Assembly: GCA_910583775.1 (NCBI GenBank) | Contig: CAJTYD010000010.1 | Location: 1-46,085, forward strand | Length of the DNA stretch: 46,085 bases | Source: an uncultured Muribaculaceae bacterium | Lineage (GTDB): Bacteria; Bacteroidota; Bacteroidia; Bacteroidales; Muribaculaceae | Direction of reading: 5' to 3' | Shown: positions 41,762 through 46,085 of the stretch, in pieces | How the letters are laid out: every line of letters begins with the position of its first letter | Position numbering within the stretch: the first letter of the stretch is position 1 | Position numbers and translations under genes: made by a program | The notes under the pieces: generated by a model | Databases searched by the model: none | Told to the model about the DNA's origin: nothing | What the model saw: the letters and a program-made list of their open reading frames with translations, nothing else

Positions 41762-41987
41762 AGTAAGTGTTGAAATTTAAACGATAGTAAATGAAGAATT
41801 ATCTTTTATACTTACTACGGTTTCTTTTTGGTTGCTTCCGGCTTGTCGTTCAGTCGAATATGCTTATATTGCCTCATCCTTAGTTATTTTTATAGGAATC
41901 GGCGATTTTCAATTCTCCTTCTCTCCGCACCGAAATCAACTCAAAAATAAACTCGTATTAAGTATAAATTAAATTCCAACACTTACT
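41762..41987. mobile_element. Palindromic element family 1, copy 2
   Basis: 226 bp with 19-bp outer inverted repeats (AGTAAGTGTTGaAATTTAA, 18 of 19 match) and a second inner pair TTATACTTACTACG / CGTATTAAGTATAA. Core: GGCTTGTCGTTCAGTCG, hairpin AATAT-GCTT-ATATT (41857-41870), then an insertion of about 35 bp before CTCCTTCTCTCCGCACC. The core orientation is that of copy 1. Confidence 0.7.
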
Positions 41988-42046
41988 TAGAATTTATCCT
42001 TTTGTATCAAGTGTATATATCATTTGCATTCTGTGATTTGTATCCG

Positions 42047-42277
42047 CGACCGCCCTGCGGTCGTAATTCACACCGCTAATCTACCCCGGGAGGGGAAAGG
42101 CGTTCGCCTTTCCCCTCCCGGGGCTACCATCCGTGACCCTTGCCAGGGTCAAACCTCCGGCCACGTTGTTGTTCCCATTAATCCACCTCCGCTAAAAATA
42201 TACGGTTTACGGGTAAAATATACGGTTTACGGGAATATCCCAATGATCAGAGAATAAGATCGACCGCGGCGCGGTCG
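42047..42277. repeat. Hairpin cluster bracketed by CGACCGC/GCGGTCG stems
   Basis: Four hairpins: H1 CGACCGC-CCT-GCGGTCG (42047-42063); H2 a perfect 19-bp inverted repeat around TT (42084-42123, starts CCCCGGGAGGGG); H3 TGACCCT-TGCC-AGGGTCA (42134-42151); H4 CGACCGC-GGC-GCGGTCG (42261-42277). Between H3 and H4 is a 19-bp direct repeat AAAATATACGGTTTACGGG at 42195 and 42215. An open frame across it (42024-42257) is not a credible gene. GC content of H1-H3 is far above the flanks. Confidence 0.75.
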
Positions 42278-42326
42278 CGGAATATAAGGTAGTGTTCATA
42301 AAGTCAAATAAGTCGTATAAAAAATA

Positions 42327-42355
42327 AAGGATCCTTTCTCACGAAAGAATCCTTT
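42327..42355 (-). terminator. Terminator of tRNA-Val
   Basis: AAAGGATCCTTTC pairs with GAAAGAATCCTTT (one G-U on the RNA), followed on the minus strand by ATTTTTT. Confidence 0.85.
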
Positions 42356-42361
42356 TGGGAG

Positions 42362-42436
42362 TGGGCGATTACGGATTCGAACCGCAGACCCTCTGCTTGT
42401 AAGGCAGACGCTCTAAACCAGCTGAGCTAATCGCCC
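42362..42436 (-). tRNA. tRNA-Val (TAC)
   Basis: Acceptor GGGCGAT / ATCGCCC, D arm TTAGCTCAGCTGG, anticodon loop CTTACAA with TAC (Val), T arm GGTTCGAATCC. 75 nt, no encoded CCA. Confidence 0.97.
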
Positions 42437-42447
42437 GATTGCGAATG

Positions 42448-42479
42448 CAAAGTTAAGTGAAATTTTTAATTCCCACAAA
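42448..42479 (-). promoter_or_regulatory. Promoter of tRNA-Val
   Basis: On the minus strand TTTG (42479-42476), 20 bp, TAACTTTG (42455-42448): full consensus. Confidence 0.8.
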
Positions 42480-42604
42480 TTTTTTTGCTAATTTTGTGCA
42501 AATTTTATTTCGGATTTATTTCGCATAGGCCGGAATAAGGAACTTATTGCTCTGAGATATAATTTCTTAAAGCGATTGTTCCGATGGTTTAAAATTATAG
42601 TATT

Positions 42605-43879
42605 ATGAACGAGGATAACAGTCCTGTAAAAAATATAAGGATAGCGGATTTCGACTATCCGCTGCCCGACGGGATGATCGCGCGCCATCCCCTTGAGAAG
42701 CGCGATGCCTGCCGGCTGCTCGTGAGCCGCAGCGACGGCTCCGTGAGCCACGAGATTTTTTCCAGCCTGCCGGATCTTCTTCCGAAGGATTCGGTGCTTG
42801 TCTGCAACGACACGCGTGTGATCAACGCCCGGATGCAGTTCGAGAAATCAACAGGCTCGAAAATCGAGATCTTCCTTCTCGAGCCGATTTTTCCGGAGGA
42901 CTACAACCTGATGTTCCAGGCGCAGGGCGCCTGCGAATGGAGTTGCCTGGTGGGTAATCTCAAGCGCTGGAAGGCGGGCCTTCTCGCCAAACAGCTGGTG
43001 ATCGATGGCCGCGAGCTGATGCTGACGGCCTCCAGACTTCGTGAAGGAAAGGGCGGGGCACATATCATAAAGTTCGACTGGAACGTGCCTGACGTCACGT
43101 TCGCCCAGGTGGTGGAGGTTGCCGGCAATATTCCTATCCCGCCTTACTTGAAACGGCAGTCGGAGCAGTGCGACCTCGTGGACTATCAGACCGTCTATGC
43201 GCGCACCAAGGGTTCGGTGGCCGCTCCGACGGCCGGCCTGCATTTCACACCAGAACTTTTCGAGGCCCTGCGGCAGAAAGGCATCGAGATGATTCCGCTT
43301 ACGCTTCATGTCGGTGCCGGCACATTTCAGCCCGTTAAGTCGGAGGAGATCGGCGGTCATCCGATGCATACGGAGGTGATCTCCGTGAACCGCGATATGC
43401 TCGAGAATCTTCTCGAGGCCCGCAAAAAAGGGAAGAAGGTCGTTGCCGTCGGCACGACTACCGTCCGCACGCTCGAGTCGCTCCCTTATCTTGGCGCGGC
43501 GGTGGGCGCCGGCGACGAGAGTCTGCATGTAGAGCAATGGTGGCCATACGGCTCGGAATGCCCTAACCCTCCCGGAGACACCGACCGCGAGCTGAAGCAT
43601 CTCCTCCATTATATGGACCGCAAAGGGCTGGCGACTCTCACCGCCACAACATCGATATTGATAGCTCCCGGATTCCGGTGGCGCATCGTCGAGGTGATGG
43701 TAACCAATTTCCATCAGCCGCAGTCTACCCTCCTTCTCTTAGTCTCCTCTTTCCTTGACCGCGACGTGCGCCGGCATCCTCTGCAGTGGAGAAAGATATA
43801 TGACGAGGCTCTCGACCATGCCTACAGATTCCTCTCCTACGGCGACGCCTGCCTTCTTTTCCCGATAAAAAGTGTATAG
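42605..43879 (+). CDS. queA: tRNA ribosyltransferase-isomerase QueA
   Basis: Transfers the ribosyl part of S-adenosylmethionine to 7-aminomethyl-deazaguanine in tRNA, giving epoxyqueuosine. The 424-residue product shows FDYPLPDGMIARHPLEKRDACRLLV, VCNDTRVINARM, VEVAGNIPIPPYLKR, YQTVYARTKGSVAAPTAGLHFTPEL, LHVGAGTFQPVKSEEIGGHPMHTE and NFHQPQSTLLLLVSSF, all QueA signatures. It is longer than the 340-360 residues of proteobacterial forms, as usual in Bacteroidetes, with an insert around the C-terminal third. Stop TAG is 2 bp before the aroA ATG. Confidence 0.95.
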   Translation: MNEDNSPVKNIRIADFDYPLPDGMIARHPLEKRDACRLLVSRSDGSVSHEIFSSLPDLLPKDSVLVCNDTRVINARMQFEKSTGSKIEIFLLEPIFPEDYNLMFQAQGACEWSCLVGNLKRWKAGLLAKQLVIDGRELMLTASRLREGKGGAHIIKFDWNVPDVTFAQVVEVAGNIPIPPYLKRQSEQCDLVDYQTVYARTKGSVAAPTAGLHFTPELFEALRQKGIEMIPLTLHVGAGTFQPVKSEEIGGHPMHTEVISVNRDMLENLLEARKKGKKVVAVGTTTVRTLESLPYLGAAVGAGDESLHVEQWWPYGSECPNPPGDTDRELKHLLHYMDRKGLATLTATTSILIAPGFRWRIVEVMVTNFHQPQSTLLLLVSSFLDRDVRRHPLQWRKIYDEALDHAYRFLSYGDACLLFPIKSV

Positions 43880-43881
43880 AT

Positions 43882-45147
43882 ATGACAGAAATCAGATATT
43901 CTCGCGAAAATCGTGAGACCTCGTCCGAAGCCGTGGCGCTTCCGGGCTCGAAGAGCATGGCGGCGCGCGCCCTCGTGATCCATTATGTGCGCGACATGAA
44001 GAGCCAGGTGAGGAATCTTCCCGATTGCGACGATACCCGCGAGCTTTCCGCGGCCCTGAGAAAGCTTTCTTCCCTGGTTCCCTCGCTGCCCGACAGAATG
44101 AATGAGAAGAATCCGGAGCAGCCGGAGGCCGCGTTCAATCTCGGCACCGGCGGCACGTCGTTGCGTTTCTTCACGGCTTTGGCGGCTTCCGTGCCCGGCC
44201 TGGTCTCGACGGTGGATTGTTCGGATGCCTTGCGGAAACGTCCGCTTGCCGGACTTGTCGAAGCCTTGCGTATGGCCGGAGCACGCATAGAATATATCGG
44301 CAAGGAGGGTTTCCCGCCGATGAGGATATTCGGCCGGCGGCTTCCCGGAGACGAAGTGGAGATGAGCGGCAAGGTCAGTTCCCAGTTCATTTCCGCCATG
44401 CTGATGGTTTCGGAGCTATGGGAAAAGCCGCTGTCGCTGCGCCTTGAAGGCGGAATGGTGTCGCGGCCGTATGTGGAGATGACAGAGAAGATGCTTCTTA
44501 ATAATAAGAAGGATGCATTCGATATAGAGCCCGACTGGTCGGCGGCAAGTTATTTTTATGAGCTGGCCCTTCTCTCGCCGGGCAAGCCGGTGAGGATCGG
44601 GCGTCTTTGTGATCCGAAGAGATCGGTGCAGGGCGATTCAGCCGCTGCGGCTCTTTTCGGACGATTGGGCGTGGAGACGCGCCTGCTGCCCGACGGTGGT
44701 GCTGTCCTGCTTGGTGCCGTCGGAAGAATAGAGGCTCTTGCTTCCGGGGGTGAGACCGTGGAATTCGATCTCGGAGACGTGCCTGATCTCACGCCGGCCC
44801 TGGCTGTCGGGATGTGTCTGGCCGGAATCCGGTTCCGGTTCACGAATGTGGCCCATCTGCGCCATAAAGAGTGCGACCGCATGGCCGCCCTTCAGACAAA
44901 CTTAGGCAAACTCGGCTACCGTCTTGTCTGCGGAGATTCCACGCTCGAGTGGAAAGGGGAGAGAATGCCCGCGGTCGAAGCCCCCGTGATCGAGAGTTAT
45001 GCCGATCACCGGATGGCGATGGCTTTCTCGCTTGCGGCCACAAAACGCGACGGGGTGCGGATAGACGACACAGCCTGCGTCTCGAAATCTTTCCCCGGAT
45101 TTTACAATGAGCTGCCAAAGCTCGGTTTCAGCGCGAAGGAAGCCTGA
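43882..45147 (+). CDS. aroA: 3-phosphoshikimate 1-carboxyvinyltransferase (EPSP synthase)
   Basis: Sixth step of the shikimate pathway: joins phosphoenolpyruvate to shikimate-3-phosphate. The 421-residue product has PGSKSMAARALV (about 19-30), the GTGGTSLRFF loop (about 90), RKRPLAGLVEALRMAGARIEY, GKVSSQFISAMLM, the Asp of DLTPALAVG and the end pattern RHKECDRMAALQTNLGKLGY...SYADHRMAMAFSLAA. Typical length. Cotranscribed with queA. Confidence 0.95.
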   Translation: MTEIRYSRENRETSSEAVALPGSKSMAARALVIHYVRDMKSQVRNLPDCDDTRELSAALRKLSSLVPSLPDRMNEKNPEQPEAAFNLGTGGTSLRFFTALAASVPGLVSTVDCSDALRKRPLAGLVEALRMAGARIEYIGKEGFPPMRIFGRRLPGDEVEMSGKVSSQFISAMLMVSELWEKPLSLRLEGGMVSRPYVEMTEKMLLNNKKDAFDIEPDWSAASYFYELALLSPGKPVRIGRLCDPKRSVQGDSAAAALFGRLGVETRLLPDGGAVLLGAVGRIEALASGGETVEFDLGDVPDLTPALAVGMCLAGIRFRFTNVAHLRHKECDRMAALQTNLGKLGYRLVCGDSTLEWKGERMPAVEAPVIESYADHRMAMAFSLAATKRDGVRIDDTACVSKSFPGFYNELPKLGFSAKEA

Positions 45148-45179
45148 TTGATGATTTAACCAGAATAAAACGAAATATT

Positions 45180-45704
45180 ATGATTGGAGCAATGTGGATT
45201 TTGGCGGTGACCGTCGTTGTCGGCTTTATATTGTATATGGCCGATCGGATGCGGCGCAAGAATATGGGGCGCCTGAATCCGAATGAAGAAATAACAGTGG
45301 CCCGCAAGGGCTCCGAGAACTCAGATAATTCCGATAATTCCGATAATTCTGATAATTCCGATAACTCTGATTCCTCCGATTCTTCCGATAGCTCTGACTC
45401 CACCGAGAGCTCGGAATGCTGCGGAATGCATATCGTCTGCGAAAAGGATACGCTTTCTCCTTTCTCTGATGAGATCATATATTATGACGACGAGGAGCTC
45501 GACCGCTTTATCGGTCGAGAGCCTTCGAGCTATACACCCGAGGAGGAGGAGGAATTCCGCGATGTCCTGATGACGCTCCTCCCTGAGGATGCTCCCGGAT
45601 GGGCGAGGAGCATCACGCTCCGTCGCATCGAACTGCCATACGAGTTGCGCGACGAGTTGCTGATCCTGGTAAATGAGCAGAGATCTGTTAACAAAACGAA
45701 ATGA
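45180..45704 (+). CDS. Small membrane protein with SDN/SDS repeat
   Basis: A 174-residue protein with an N-terminal membrane helix (about 4-21, MWILAVTVVVGFILYMA) followed by RMRRKN (positive-inside), then a low-complexity stretch (about 45-78) of SDN and SDS triplets, and a conserved-looking acidic domain (about 85-174) containing EIIYYDDEELDRFIGREPSSYTPEEEEEFRDVLMTLLPEDAPGWARSITLRRIELPYELRDELLILV. The last domain resembles a small cytoplasmic phospholipase-anchor-like Bacteroidales family of unknown function. The triplets are encoded by 9-bp tandem repeats (45321-45401). It follows aroA by 32 bp and may share its transcript. Confidence 0.7.
   Translation: MIGAMWILAVTVVVGFILYMADRMRRKNMGRLNPNEEITVARKGSENSDNSDNSDNSDNSDNSDSSDSSDSSDSTESSECCGMHIVCEKDTLSPFSDEIIYYDDEELDRFIGREPSSYTPEEEEEFRDVLMTLLPEDAPGWARSITLRRIELPYELRDELLILVNEQRSVNKTK
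45321..45401 (+). repeat. In-gene 9-bp tandem repeat, 9 units
   Basis: Units TCnGATAAn / TCnGAnnnC in frame, coding Ser-Asp-Asn five times then Ser-Asp-Ser four times. Unit length is a multiple of 3, so gain or loss keeps the frame. Confidence 0.9.
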
Positions 45705-45786
45705 ATTTTAACATTTATTGATAAGAGTGATTTACAGTAATTTAAACTGATATGAACAATTATTTTGCAAAATTGTTGTCGGAATA

Positions 45787-45818
45787 TTTGCACAGCGCTG
45801 ATTTTTGCTATAACTTTG
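45787..45818 (+). promoter_or_regulatory. Strong consensus promoter near the right end
   Basis: TTTG (45787-45790), 20 bp, TAACTTTG (45811-45818), the same layout as the two tRNA promoters here. Confidence 0.75.
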
Positions 45819-45824
45819 CAACCG

Positions 45825-46085
45825 CAAACGGGAAAACGACACAGCAGTGACGGACCTGACAGCCCGCATGGAAACAGGATTCCCGATGCAAAAGAACTTT
45901 GAAATTTTGACACAAGACAAGCAGCGAAATTTCTGATTATCTTTTAGATATGACGAAAATAAGTTGAGAAGATACAAGGGACATGACGTCCCGTCAAATC
46001 ATTCCGACTTTAATAAATTCCGGGCTAAATCAGACACAACACATCAGTCGCGATCCGCAAGGGTCGGGACACAGTAGATTGTAAA
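45825..46085 (+). other. Long leader without ORF, possible rRNA-operon leader
   Basis: About 260 bases downstream of the promoter at 45787-45818 have no convincing ORF. They hold a GAACTTTGAAATTTTGACAC stretch (about 45895-45914) that recalls antitermination boxA-like sites of rRNA leaders, a hairpin GGGAC / GTCCC (about 45979-45993) and GATC-CGCAAG-GGTC-like pairing near 46052. The window ends before any gene. The rRNA assignment is inference. Confidence 0.35.

Noticed and set aside
42024..42257. 77-codon ORF across the hairpin cluster
   Set aside because: It is translated from inverted and direct repeats; stems explain the open frame better than coding.

Overview
The window looks like chromosomal DNA of a Bacteroidales bacterium, plausibly Muribaculaceae-like (the family is inference). 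Signs: many upstream regions carry the Bacteroidetes -7 box TAnnTTTG, several with a TTG/TTTG about 20 bp upstream; there are Bacteroidetes-typical families (DUF5683 after parAB, DUF4919, DUF2027, a carboxypeptidase-regulatory/beta-barrel outer membrane protein, a T9SS-like C-terminus, GH95); coding DNA is GC-rich while spacers are AT-rich and full of palindromic repeats. Nearly all genes are core housekeeping genes; no prophage, plasmid or CRISPR module is visible.

Layout. 1-7.2 kb: 3' part of tRNA-Tyr, pfkA (-), then HAD phosphatase-ribF, upp, recF-dciA-like, a thioesterase, and a helical-repeat protein overlapping ribH. 7.2-7.7 kb: no convincing protein gene, but a promoter, tandem repeats, a 14-codon ORF and strong hairpins (candidate non-coding transcript). 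7.75-11.5 kb (-): sufB-phoH-sdaA. 12-16.3 kb (+): parA-parB-DUF5683-mltD. 16.3-22.3 kb (-): relA/spoT-pgpH-DUF4919-slyD, placing ppGpp and c-di-AMP turnover side by side. 22.4-24.8 kb (-): GH95 fucosidase. 25-26.7 kb: B3/B4-domain protein, yaaA, tRNA-Gln. 26.9-29.5 kb (-): an outer-membrane beta-barrel gene interrupted by one in-frame TAG, with four phased GTTGTCTTTT boxes upstream. 29.7-33.9 kb (-): coiled-coil membrane protein, small lipoprotein, secreted GH13 amylase. 33.9-41.3 kb (-): a long same-strand run yqeY-serS-pseudokinase-GNAT-ubiE-U32 peptidase-[palindromic element]-DUF2027-DUF695. 41.3-42.5 kb: a repeat-rich island with a decayed ATPase gene start, palindromic elements, a hairpin cluster and tRNA-Val. 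42.6-45.7 kb (+): queA-aroA-small membrane protein with SDN repeats. 45.7-46.1 kb: strong promoter and long leader with no ORF, possibly of an rRNA operon, running off the end.

The most striking unexplained content is in the spacers. One family of palindromic elements (11554-11738, 35211-35526, 41762-41987) shares a core whose central hairpin keeps pairing through compensatory changes, while the outer inverted arms differ between copies yet remain self-complementary. A second family (5590-5699, 26481-26575, 41332-41434) has G/T-rich arms around conserved GGTTACC and GATAAC motifs. A third structure (42047-42277) is bracketed by two hairpins with identical stems. Short 9-10 bp tandem arrays occur in two spacers and inside one gene. 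Several of these elements touch gene ends and supply or abut stop codons.
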